A DNA stretch of 24,650 nucleotides from a virus: positions 1-24,650 of the IMG/VR virus record IMGVR_UViG_3300008517_000730. The stretch is one strand, 5' to 3'. Below, piece by piece: positions 13,792 through 21,403 of the stretch (positions within the stretch are counted from its first letter, which is position 1; every line of letters starts with the position of its first letter). Position numbers and translations under genes: made by a program. The notes under the pieces were generated by a model. The model was given only the letters and a program-made list of their open reading frames with translations, was not told where the DNA came from and did not search any database.

Positions 13792-14252
13792 GCTTCATAT
13801 CCCCTAAAATGGTTAATAATCCGATTTATAGTTACTTGACTGACACCATATTCTTCAGCTAATTGACTTTGGGGATAAGCAAAAGGTACATATTTTCTAC
13901 GAATTTCGTCTACCTGTTCTTGTGGTAATACTTTTGGATTAGGCGTTAATCGTGCTGATCGATCTTTTTGACATCTGTCAATTATATTGTCTAAATTAGT
14001 TCCAAGAAAAAGATGATTCGGATTAACACACGAGGGACAATCACAATGATGACATACGCATAAATCATTTGGTACTGGGCCCGTATGAAGCTCATAAGAA
14101 TACCTATGTACGCGTAATTGCTGATAATTTATTTGCAATCTACCGTACCCATCCCCGTCTAAAGCCCCTAACCAAAACCAACAGTCCGGAGTAATTTCTA
14201 CCCGTGACCAAAATCTTATTTCAATTTCTTTGGGGGTGTATCTACCACTCAT
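13788..14252 (-). CDS. HNH homing-type endonuclease (154 aa)
   Basis: N-terminal SGRYTPKEIEIRFWSRVEI is the common head of HNH_3-type homing endonucleases. The nuclease core is CVCHHCDCPSCVNPNHLFLGT (about 65-85), with paired Cys for zinc, the His pair and the final N-x-x-H. A C-terminal helix-turn-helix (QSQLAEEYGVSQVTINRII, about 129-147) would recognise the target site. It is free-standing just upstream of PolA, a favoured position for selfish endonucleases. ATG 14252 overlaps the stop of the 51-aa gene (ATGA) and its own stop overlaps PolA, so it is neatly inserted in the operon. A host-adopted role is also possible. Confidence 0.9.
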   Translation of the reverse strand: MSGRYTPKEIEIRFWSRVEITPDCWFWLGALDGDGYGRLQINYQQLRVHRYSYELHTGPVPNDLCVCHHCDCPSCVNPNHLFLGTNLDNIIDRCQKDRSARLTPNPKVLPQEQVDEIRRKYVPFAYPQSQLAEEYGVSQVTINRIINHFRGYEA

Positions 14253-14404
14253 CGGTACAACCAACTATACTCTTTTGCCAACTCCGGAAAAGATTTTTTA
14301 ATAGCATCAAGAAGAAAATCAATGTTTCCTCTCTTATCCAAACTATAACAAAAATCTTCTGATATCAATAATTCTTTAGCTTGTTTTTCACTTTCAATAA
14401 TCAT
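14249..14404 (-). CDS. Hypothetical protein (51 aa)
   Basis: Frame MIIESEKQAKELLISEDF followed by LDKRGNIDFLLDAIKKSFP and AKEYSWLYR. Amphipathic helices with alternating charge. Start and stop both overlap neighbours by ATGA (ParB-like upstream, HNH downstream), the main support for its being a gene. No family recognised. Confidence 0.6.
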   Translation of the reverse strand: MIIESEKQAKELLISEDFCYSLDKRGNIDFLLDAIKKSFPELAKEYSWLYR

Positions 14405-15237
14405 ATAATATCTTTGACCGGATTGTTATATTCCAAATCATGTTCTCTTGCGTAGATTTCAATATCACAAAACAATTCTGCACTATTTATTACTCCATTA
14501 GCCCACGCTAATACTCTCGTGTGCAAACCAAAGCCGATAGTATTAGCCATGTGGTCTATCGCATCCTGAACAGCAGTTGTCGTTTGCCGCTTTTTTCTGT
14601 AAAGATCATCTTCTGGCTTCTTTCCGACGGAAATACTTTTTTCGCCTCGTAGACGTGCATCTTTGATTTTACGAACAGCAGCATAACGCTTCTCATCACT
14701 ATCAATTGCAAATAGCTCTCTAATTTGATATTGGTTCAACATTCCCGCCGCAGCTTCAGCCTGAATGTCTTTCGGCAATCTGAGAAGATGAAGTCGAATC
14801 TGTACCCATGTTCTGGATTTACTCAGTTCCGTAGCAATTGATTCTTGCGTCATCCCCAATAATCTCAGGGCATTAACTGCATCAGCCTCTTGAACGATAT
14901 TAAGTTCTTCTCGCTTCAAGTTTTCACTCAGATTTACTAATCTCGCCCTCAATTCAGTCAATCCAGATTTTACCATAGCTGGAATCACGGTTTCTTTATT
15001 TACCTTAAAAGCAATAAATCTGCGATGGCCAGCAACAATTCGATATTTCTTATCATCGGGCAAACGCTCACTGACATCACAAACAGGCTGTACCGCGATG
15101 GGAAATTGAAGTCCATTTGACGCAATATCTTTTGCAAGATCAACGACATCAAGAGGTAAAATCTTACCACGACAATTGAATTCATTATCTAAATAAATCT
15201 CATCCATCACGATATTTTTGACTTCATATTCACTCAT
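14401..15237 (-). CDS. ParB/Spo0J-like protein 2 (278 aa)
   Basis: ParB N-terminal domain with the AGHRRFIAFK box (69-78) that binds CTP in chromosomal ParB proteins, then ENLKREELNIVQEADAVNAL (about 105-124) and a helix-turn-helix MTQESIATELSKSRTWVQIRL (129-149). The C-terminal part is basic and helical. No ParA ATPase gene lies anywhere in the window, so a classical partition system is not supported; phage ParB-like proteins also serve as nucleases, regulators or packaging and replication partners. It is coupled to the metallophosphoesterase upstream (ATGA). Confidence 0.85.
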   Translation of the reverse strand: MSEYEVKNIVMDEIYLDNEFNCRGKILPLDVVDLAKDIASNGLQFPIAVQPVCDVSERLPDDKKYRIVAGHRRFIAFKVNKETVIPAMVKSGLTELRARLVNLSENLKREELNIVQEADAVNALRLLGMTQESIATELSKSRTWVQIRLHLLRLPKDIQAEAAAGMLNQYQIRELFAIDSDEKRYAAVRKIKDARLRGEKSISVGKKPEDDLYRKKRQTTTAVQDAIDHMANTIGFGLHTRVLAWANGVINSAELFCDIEIYAREHDLEYNNPVKDII

Positions 15238-16505
15238 TGTAGTGCTCCTAGAATATGTGAATATCGCTTAGGGCCAAGATGCTCACGCTCAGACCGCAGT
15301 TTAATATTCAATCGCCAAGAGACGCCGTGCCTGTGATGAACACCATGTATCCACTGGCTCGGCTCAGTGAACGCCGTGAGGCTATTAAAAACGTACGGAT
15401 CGCAAGCGACCCATGCTCCATTAAGAATAATTTCCCCATTCAAGGCGGCCTGTGTAGCCGCTTGATGAAAATGGCCGAAACAATAATAATTGATTTTACG
15501 ATCAACAGCGGCATTAAGTGCTGCCCATCTTCGCGTCTTGCGCTCAATGCCATACCAAGGAATCCCGTTCCAAGACCTAATGTCATCACCGTGTGATACG
15601 GCAAAACCATAACCATCAATATCAAGACAAGCACTGTAAGAATCTGGAATATTAAAATCAACATTACTAAGATCAGCACAATGAAGTCTTGCTACTTCAG
15701 CAACCAAATAATCCCAGTTGTTATGTGGTTGATGGTAGTCCTTTTTCACTGAGCGTCGGCCGTGATTACCAGAAAGATACAACACGTGTACTCGCGGAAA
15801 ATAAGCGCATAAATCTCGAAACATAAAAGCATGCATTTGGCCAACTATTAAAGCATTTTTGAAAGAATTTCGATAAAAACTGTGATCAGTTGCTTGATGA
15901 ATTTCTCCAGAAATGTGATCTCCATGCGCCAAGATATACAAATCGTTAAAAACATATTCGGAGAGGGTTTCTTGTGTGAATCGCAAAATTGTTTCTACGT
16001 ACACTTCCGCACGACGCAGTGCTATTCGCAAATCATACCGCTCCAATCCACCAACTTGATGCGGCAATACTACAGAATCAGCGTGCTCATCCGATAGATG
16101 CATAACTAATGATTCTCTAATCTTTTGGGAGTCCTTTTGCACCTTCGGCAATCTCGAAAACGGTTTAATCGGGTGAATAGTATTTTTCATCTCATCAACT
16201 AGGGCCTCAAAAACACCGTTTTCGCGTTGTGCGGCCTTGTATGCTTGTTGACTTCTCCTTGTTTCGTCTTGAAGGGAAATGACTTGGGCTTCTAATTTCA
16301 AAATCTTTTCATTAGTTGGATCAGCCTTCGGTTGGATGTTTTTAGGATCATTAATTAGAGCTTTAGCAACACCCCTTTTGACACTGCTGACAAAATCTCG
16401 ACCAACATTATGTTTCAATGCGATTTTACGTTGTGACAACTTACCGTCATCCAAATCTTTCTGTATGGCATCAATTACGCGCTGTGTCTTTTGTGTGTTA
16501 CTCAT
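15234..16505 (-). CDS. Calcineurin-like metallophosphoesterase with N-terminal HTH and coiled coil (423 aa)
   Basis: Metallophosphoesterase signature residues in order: LSDEHAD (Asp139, His141), HGDHISGEIH (Gly195-Asp196), LSGNHGR (Asn247, His248), VSHGDD (His305) and FGHFHQA (His345, His347). Ahead of the domain are a short helix-turn-helix-like region (LSQRKIALKHNVGRDFVSSV, residues about 23-43) and a coiled coil (KILKLEAQVISLQDETRRS and onward). This fits phage DNA-exonuclease-type (Mre11/SbcD-like) or DNA-bound phosphoesterases, not a sugar phosphatase. Start ATG 16505 overlaps the tiny membrane gene (ATGA); a TTG 3 codons upstream is less likely. Confidence 0.85.
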   Translation of the reverse strand: MSNTQKTQRVIDAIQKDLDDGKLSQRKIALKHNVGRDFVSSVKRGVAKALINDPKNIQPKADPTNEKILKLEAQVISLQDETRRSQQAYKAAQRENGVFEALVDEMKNTIHPIKPFSRLPKVQKDSQKIRESLVMHLSDEHADSVVLPHQVGGLERYDLRIALRRAEVYVETILRFTQETLSEYVFNDLYILAHGDHISGEIHQATDHSFYRNSFKNALIVGQMHAFMFRDLCAYFPRVHVLYLSGNHGRRSVKKDYHQPHNNWDYLVAEVARLHCADLSNVDFNIPDSYSACLDIDGYGFAVSHGDDIRSWNGIPWYGIERKTRRWAALNAAVDRKINYYCFGHFHQAATQAALNGEIILNGAWVACDPYVFNSLTAFTEPSQWIHGVHHRHGVSWRLNIKLRSEREHLGPKRYSHILGALQ

Positions 16506-16597
16506 TGTAGACAAAAGTACACAAAGAGGATTAGTATTGGTATAATCGTCAAGCCCAAAGCAAAATAAAACTCTTGGTTCGTAGGGCGGTTTTTCAT
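16502..16597 (-). CDS. Tiny membrane protein (31 aa)
   Basis: Reads MKNRPTNQEFYFALGLTIIP and then ILILFVYFCLQ: a charged N-terminus and one membrane span. CAAGGAAAAGCC is upstream of the ATG. Overlaps by ATGA on both sides (33-aa gene before, metallophosphoesterase after). No function can be assigned. Confidence 0.52.
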   Translation of the reverse strand: MKNRPTNQEFYFALGLTIIPILILFVYFCLQ

Positions 16598-16695
16598 GGC
16601 TTTTCCTTGAGGAGTTTGAGGAGCAATAAAATAAGAAGAATTAGCATAGACAATAACATGCTGATTTCGTAAGCATAAAGATTAAAAACATTCAT
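16594..16695 (-). CDS. Tiny membrane protein (33 aa)
   Basis: Reads MNVFNLYAYEISMLLSMLIL and then a pure Leu/Ile span ending KLLKEKP: one transmembrane helix with a basic end. The longer upstream frame overlaps the zinc-protein gene out of frame and is not credible. ATG overlaps the preceding stop and TGA overlaps the next start (both ATGA). Confidence 0.52.
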   Translation of the reverse strand: MNVFNLYAYEISMLLSMLILLILLLLKLLKEKP

Positions 16696-16892
16696 TCGCC
16701 TATACTGTTTAGATACTTCATAGCTTTCAGCAAGCGTGAATCTTCTTCTCGCATAACGGCAACTGCTCTTGCACATTTAGAACAAAAGACACCTGTTAAT
16801 TTTCCGTTAAAATTATCAACAAAACCTTGATCGGGTATGAATTGCCCACAAACAGTACAAACGAAAAGAGTGTCGTGTGTTTCACACTTCAA
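16692..16892 (-). CDS. Small zinc-binding protein (66 aa)
   Basis: Two CxxC pairs, CTVCG and CSKCA, about 25 residues apart, with the sequence DTLFVCTVCGQF and GVFCSKCARAVAVM: a zinc ribbon like those beside other phage replication genes here. I place the start at TTG 16892, because GGAGAG lies 5 nt upstream and the overlap with the helicase end is then 11 nt; a TTG at 16913 has no RBS. The stop overlaps the 33-aa membrane gene. Confidence 0.66.
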   Translation of the reverse strand: MKCETHDTLFVCTVCGQFIPDQGFVDNFNGKLTGVFCSKCARAVAVMREEDSRLLKAMKYLNSIGE

Positions 16893-19698
16893 AGCATCTC
16901 TCCACTTCTCCAAGTGTTAGTGATTGTAGTCTTCTTTTCTGTTGAAGATTCTTTAGAACTAGGTCATCCGTCGGAAGATGAATCAAATCTATAATCGTTG
17001 CACCACGATTAAGATCTAGCCCCGGTCGATGTATTCTATCTTCTGATTGAATCCTACTCGCCGCATTAAAATCATTACTGTAGTACACAATCGTTGGTGA
17101 AGCAGTTAGAGTCAAACCAATACCACCGGATTCAGGATGCGCAATAAAAGCAACTTTCGGATGTTCTATTAATTGGTCCTGGAACAGGGATAATGGATCA
17201 CATTCATCAATAGAGCAGTTCCATCCACGACCATCAACCCGAATTGTTGCCCACCCATGGTCGTGACAAATCTGGACGATTCGATCCACACTCCCGGTGA
17301 AACTAGCGTATACCACGATGCGACCACAATCGTCGTGCGCATCAAGCAAGTCCAATAATGCGGCGTCTTTCGGTGATCCAACATCTTCAATAGTCCTCTT
17401 GTACTTAGTGCATTGCCCACTACCACCACAACCATCACAATCACATTTTTCTTCCGGTTCGATAGGATTAATCATTCGCCCAAGGCCACCACATACCTTA
17501 CACGTCATTGTACCATCTTTGACTTCTTGATATTGAAATCCGTCTGATAATTCACGAACCAATGTCAAACCACCAATTACAGTGGGTGACGTTTGAACCA
17601 ATGATTTCGCAATCTGAAGTGTCTCTTGATCTGGTTTCAATACAATACGACGATAGATTTTATCTGGAAGATCGAGATGATCTTTTTTGAGTTGCACTAA
17701 AACCAAACCGTCCATTCGTCTGTAGAGTCGTGCAACTTCATTTTTTGATTCTATAAATGCATGATAATTATCAGCACACATATCTTTATCATGTACATCA
17801 TCATGTTCAAGTTCGCCACAAACAGCACATTTACATTCATCGTCTAACCATGTTTGAAGATGTGGATAGACACCACCACCTTGGAAAGTTTCGCGTTGAA
17901 TAACAACAGCAAGACTTCTTTTGAACTTATGGATGTCACCCTCTTTTAGAAAACCTGGACAACCTACTTCGCAATTATGTGCTAAAAAACCATTAGCAGC
18001 AAAAGCATGTACCTTGGGTACGTTGATATCAAAGACGTCATCTGTTTTTGAATAAGTAATATCTTTTACAGTTACAAATCTTCTTAGCCAGTTGTGTCTA
18101 TTTTCAATACGCTTGTGTAGCGTTTTAATTTTCTTTTGATGATGAAAACCTATTCGCTCCTCAAAGTGAATAGCGTCTATATTTGTGACGAAAAGAATAT
18201 AATTGATTTCAGCACTATTTATTTTACGCCCTTCGATACAAGAAGAACTTTTCTTTTTAACACAGATGTTAGATTGAATACCAAAATAAGTTAACATTCT
18301 TTGTACAGTGTAAATGCGATTTCTATCAGTTTGACTTAATGTTATACGCAAACGACTCTTTTCAGCGTGGCCATCAGCGTCAAAAAATCCTCTTAAAAAT
18401 CCCCGCATACAATCACTTGAAATCGAAGATTCGAAAAATGGAGTTATTTTCTTTTTATTATCAAAACCAAATTCACGAACAAGTTCTGTTATGTAATTGT
18501 CGTGTATTTGCCACGGATTATTACCAGTGATATTAAAGTCAGAAGGAAAATAATCTTTCAAAATTTCGATTAAATGATAATCTTCTTCAAAAAATTGTAA
18601 CCTTCCGTAATAATTATTTCCTTTTTTGTAAATGTTACCGTCACCAAATAATAATCCAAGAATATAACCGTCCCCAAAAGTACCACAACCGTCCCAATTA
18701 AAGTCACTGTAATTAGCTAACTGTAATGAATCTCCGAGTTTCAAATCTTTCAATTCACACCATTCGCCATTAGATTTTCGAAATTTATGGTCCGAAGTTG
18801 CTTCTACAGAGTATCCCTCTTTTGTTTTTAATTTGTATAGTTTTCTAGTTCCAGTTTTGAAAAATCCGTTCGTTTGATAGTTTTGACCTTGTACTCGAAT
18901 ACCAATTGGCTGTGAAATTAGTTCCCGAATTTGCTTCGGTCCATCTAAAGTAAGAGTCCAAGTGTCCTTAGAAAAACATTGATGCCACCAATCAGAGGGC
19001 GCTTTGGGAGCAGGTGAACCAGACATAAGAATCACAAACCCTGAATCACCCCAATCTTGACGTACCCCATTCGCTAGCATCATTGCAGCTTGACTTCGTT
19101 GAGTGGTAGGCGTCTTGATTTTTTGTGATTCATCGAAGACAACAAAATCAGGAGCTGTGTCACCGGCTTTCCAATTCTTTATTACATTAGTCATTTTCTC
19201 ATAAGTCATCATTTTGATGTCTAAATCAAAGTTCCAAACATCAAACTCGCGTTCAACGGCTCTGATTCCAGATTTTGGTGCAACATACCAAATATCTTTA
19301 CAACCAGAACGTTCCATTGTTTCGATAACACATAAAGTCTTTCCGACTCCCATTTCGCCCGCAAGAACACAATAATGACGACTCAACAAAAAGTCAGCAG
19401 CGTCCTTTTGATGTTCATAAAGAGGACGGACATATTGTTGCTTGATGATTTCTTTATCAAAAGGAGCATAGGGATCTTTACCTTGGAGATAATCAAGTTG
19501 AAAAGCATTATGTGCATTGTCAGTAATAGACCAAACCTTGCGCGGAGGATCTTCAAAGCCGTGCCATTTAGCACCCGACATAGCTTTGATTTCTGCAATC
19601 AAAGCTCTCGAGAATTTGAACTGTACAAAGATGCGGCCATCTTTATAAGTAAGAGAAGCAGGCAAACGATATTTGCCCGCACGTAGCTTGACTTCCAT
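16882..19698 (-). CDS. SNF2/SF2-type DNA helicase, intein-containing precursor (938 aa)
   Basis: A DEAD-like superfamily 2 ATPase of SNF2/HARP type, split by an intein. The N-terminal 80 residues (FKFSRALIAEIKAMSGAKW, KVWSITDN) resemble the HARP-like region of annealing helicases. Walker A is GEMGVGKT (114-121); motif II is VVFDESQK (187-193). Motif III MSGSPAPKAPSDWWHQ ends at residue 240, where the intein begins (241-575); extein resumes with CEVGCPGFLKEG. Motif V/VI: HPESGGIGLTLTASPT and SRIQSEDRIHRPG (881-893). Between the two helicase halves are extra Cys clusters: ECKCAVCG (621-628) and a DnaJ-like set CKVCGGLG…CDCDGCGGSGQC (733-763). The spliced protein would be about 603 aa. GAGGAG precedes the ATG. 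Confidence 0.92.
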   Translation of the reverse strand: MEVKLRAGKYRLPASLTYKDGRIFVQFKFSRALIAEIKAMSGAKWHGFEDPPRKVWSITDNAHNAFQLDYLQGKDPYAPFDKEIIKQQYVRPLYEHQKDAADFLLSRHYCVLAGEMGVGKTLCVIETMERSGCKDIWYVAPKSGIRAVEREFDVWNFDLDIKMMTYEKMTNVIKNWKAGDTAPDFVVFDESQKIKTPTTQRSQAAMMLANGVRQDWGDSGFVILMSGSPAPKAPSDWWHQCFSKDTWTLTLDGPKQIRELISQPIGIRVQGQNYQTNGFFKTGTRKLYKLKTKEGYSVEATSDHKFRKSNGEWCELKDLKLGDSLQLANYSDFNWDGCGTFGDGYILGLLFGDGNIYKKGNNYYGRLQFFEEDYHLIEILKDYFPSDFNITGNNPWQIHDNYITELVREFGFDNKKKITPFFESSISSDCMRGFLRGFFDADGHAEKSRLRITLSQTDRNRIYTVQRMLTYFGIQSNICVKKKSSSCIEGRKINSAEINYILFVTNIDAIHFEERIGFHHQKKIKTLHKRIENRHNWLRRFVTVKDITYSKTDDVFDINVPKVHAFAANGFLAHNCEVGCPGFLKEGDIHKFKRSLAVVIQRETFQGGGVYPHLQTWLDDECKCAVCGELEHDDVHDKDMCADNYHAFIESKNEVARLYRRMDGLVLVQLKKDHLDLPDKIYRRIVLKPDQETLQIAKSLVQTSPTVIGGLTLVRELSDGFQYQEVKDGTMTCKVCGGLGRMINPIEPEEKCDCDGCGGSGQCTKYKRTIEDVGSPKDAALLDLLDAHDDCGRIVVYASFTGSVDRIVQICHDHGWATIRVDGRGWNCSIDECDPLSLFQDQLIEHPKVAFIAHPESGGIGLTLTASPTIVYYSNDFNAASRIQSEDRIHRPGLDLNRGATIIDLIHLPTDDLVLKNLQQKRRLQSLTLGEVERCFEV
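17974..18978 (-). mobile_element. Intein with LAGLIDADG homing endonuclease (in helicase)
   Basis: A 335-aa intein, residues Cys241 to Asn575 of the helicase precursor. Block A starts CFSKDTWTLTLDG; block B is YSVEATSDHKF, with the catalytic TxxH; blocks F/G are DVFDINVPKVHAFAANGFLAHN, ending in His-Asn, followed by extein Cys576 (the +1 nucleophile). Two dodecapeptide motifs, YILGLLFGDGN (345-355) and FLRGFFDADG (434-443), mark an inserted LAGLIDADG endonuclease. All splicing residues are present, so it should splice and may still be mobile. It sits in motif III of the helicase, at a site that must be intact for ATPase function. Confidence 0.95.
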
Positions 19699-19835
19699 TT
19701 TTACTCCTCAATAAAACAGGTTACTGTGTCTTTTGCTGTCGCCGGTTATTTCTCCGCTACTAAACACACCCGTGGAATTATCCCGCCTTGGAGGAAGCTA
19801 CCGAAATACCGCCTCCGCCCTCACCTGTTTGTACT
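19699..19835. other. 137-nt gap, GC-richer, possible old coding tail
   Basis: Long for this operon, where genes normally overlap. It contains the helicase RBS (GAGGAG) at its left end. On the minus strand a frame other than that of the preceding gene reads NGSWILEAEVQTGEGGGGIS and VASSKAG before stopping, protein-like and in line with a possible frame break in the upstream gene. No promoter or terminator is clear. Confidence 0.35.
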
Positions 19836-20147
19836 TCAGCTTCCAAAATCCAGCTTCCATTGTATAGGATTATTACCGCGAGATGACAAAAAGACGATTA
19901 TATTATTTTTTTGACCGACATCAAGTCGATAAAATTCACCCTTGTCTTCTTCAGCTATGCTTTTTATTAAAGCTGCTATCGTCGGTTCAAAAAACATACA
20001 ATCAAAATCCTTTTTATTGTCAACATCCTGGATTTCAAAAGCACAATACAATACTGCATCAGTATCAATTGGTTCATTCAATTCTGTAAAACCAGCCGCA
20101 AGACATCGCTCTCTGAATTTGGTTCGATACTTACCAAGGTCGATCAT
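19836..20147 (-). CDS. Hypothetical protein (103 aa), perhaps truncated
   Basis: Begins MIDLGKYRTKFRERCLAAGF and continues with TELNEPIDTDAVLYCAFEIQ, EPTIAALIKSIAEEDKGEFY and GQKNNIIVFLSSRGNN. Unrecognised family, mixed alpha/beta. A run of seven A residues on the coding strand falls in the NNIIVF region, and after the stop another frame continues as protein-like sequence for about 25 codons. The end may therefore be a frame break and not the true C-terminus. The start has AAAGGAGTACAAAC upstream. Confidence 0.62.
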   Translation of the reverse strand: MIDLGKYRTKFRERCLAAGFTELNEPIDTDAVLYCAFEIQDVDNKKDFDCMFFEPTIAALIKSIAEEDKGEFYRLDVGQKNNIIVFLSSRGNNPIQWKLDFGS

Positions 20148-20163
20148 GTTTGTACTCCTTTTC

Positions 20164-20694
20164 TTATGCTTTGTACTCTAATAGTAATGTGCCGTCTTCT
20201 CTGATTTTACGATCATAATTCGCAAAAATATTTTTCAAACCCAATTGAAAAAAGAACTCCAGGAGAGTTTTTCCAATCCAACGTAGTTCTGCGTTCTTAA
20301 AACGGCAGATGTCTATCGTTGCAAGTTTCCACTCACCTAGAGTTCCTGTAAGTAAAACAACACGACCCACTTTTGCTTTTGCCGATACACCGTGTAAGTT
20401 CGTTGATTCCAGTAACTTAAAAATAGTCACAGCCGTACTTTTTACTAAAAAGCCAAACGTCAAGTGATTGAGTAACAAATTTGCATCACGCAATACGTCA
20501 ATGGGATTGGCGGTATCATTGGTATGAAACTCCTGTACAGTAGTCAAGAATCTTGCATAAATACTCAATTTTTGACCGCTCTCATCAATACTACGTGTAA
20601 AATTATGTCCAATGTAATCTGAGGCGTCTTTAAGAAAAACATCCCACGCTATGTGCGGAATTATCACTGGTGTCACGCTAGATTTATTGGACAT
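20164..20694 (-). CDS. Hypothetical protein (176 aa)
   Basis: Unrecognised. Starts MSNKSSVTPVIIPHIAWDVF, with long helices (FLTTVQEFH, DANLLLNHLTFGFLVKS) and a later VGRVVLLTGTLGEWKLATID section. The ATG has no recognisable RBS. The same frame is open upstream and reads EQVETPTLTTSNF before it, while an ATG in another frame (ATG AGC AAG TAG) stands just where a start would be expected. The true N-terminus may be longer, with a one-base frame problem near 20715. Confidence 0.62.
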   Translation of the reverse strand: MSNKSSVTPVIIPHIAWDVFLKDASDYIGHNFTRSIDESGQKLSIYARFLTTVQEFHTNDTANPIDVLRDANLLLNHLTFGFLVKSTAVTIFKLLESTNLHGVSAKAKVGRVVLLTGTLGEWKLATIDICRFKNAELRWIGKTLLEFFFQLGLKNIFANYDRKIREDGTLLLEYKA

Positions 20695-20746
20695 GAAGTT
20701 AGACGTAGTAAGAGTAGGAGTTTCTACTTGCTCATTTAAACACTAA

Positions 20747-21388
20747 TTAACGTTCACGTGTATCGTCATCAGCAATTTCGACCTCATTTGCTACTGGATG
20801 CTTGAATTTATTAATCATTTTCGCGATGATTTCCAAATCAGGGAGGTCCATTGGAGTTGAACACGGCACTACAACTGGGCCATGCCACTTATATTTGGAT
20901 GTCGGCGGATCAATCAACTTACACTTAAAAGTAGCAGCAGAACCAATAAGTAGCTTAATAGTACCTTTTGCTTCGCGTCGCGATGTCTTACTCGACGCAA
21001 AGTACGTAGCAAAAGTCTCATTACTAGGGATATATACCAAGAATTCAGGACCAAACATACAACCCGAATCTTGTACAAAAGATTGCTCACGGATTGTGTT
21101 AAAAGTTTCACTGCGCACATCATGATCGGTAATAATGCCATCATTATCAATTTGAAGAGCTTTTGCGCGATAAGCAAGAATAACAAGATCAACTTCTTCA
21201 CCCAAATCAATGATAGTATCATCGTTAACAAGACCCCAATGGCCGATGCTGATTTTACCCTCAGCACAAGCATCCGATTTACTACCAAATAACTGTAATC
21301 GCGTAAGATAAGCATCGCCACTAGATGTGACTTCATCAAAATCAACAAGTTCACCACCGGTAATGTCTTTAGGGATGAGTTCGTTCAT
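20747..21388 (-). CDS. Conserved phage-type hypothetical protein (213 aa)
   Basis: Contains YLTRLQLFGSKSDACAEG, KISIGHWGLVNDDTIIDLGE, VDLVILAYRAKALQ and CMFGPEFLVYIPSNETFATY, then KTSRREAKGTIKLLIGSAAT and YKWHGPVVVPCSTP. From memory, proteins with this 'RLQLxGSxSDA…GHWGLV…GPEFLVYIP…SRREA' pattern recur in phage replication regions next to helicase, primase and PolA genes, without a proven role; a DNA-binding or recombination-mediator role is a guess. AAAGGAAAAAC precedes the ATG. Confidence 0.72.
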   Translation of the reverse strand: MNELIPKDITGGELVDFDEVTSSGDAYLTRLQLFGSKSDACAEGKISIGHWGLVNDDTIIDLGEEVDLVILAYRAKALQIDNDGIITDHDVRSETFNTIREQSFVQDSGCMFGPEFLVYIPSNETFATYFASSKTSRREAKGTIKLLIGSAATFKCKLIDPPTSKYKWHGPVVVPCSTPMDLPDLEIIAKMINKFKHPVANEVEIADDDTRER

Positions 21389-21403
21389 GTTTTTCCTTTT
21401 GTG

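Noticed and set aside
20700-20745. Hairpin AGTAG/CTACT as terminator
   Set aside because: Only 5 bp and no T-run follows on either strand.
20914-21357. Minus-strand 147-aa leucine-rich frame
   Set aside because: Lies wholly inside the 213-aa gene in another frame; composition artefact, no RBS.
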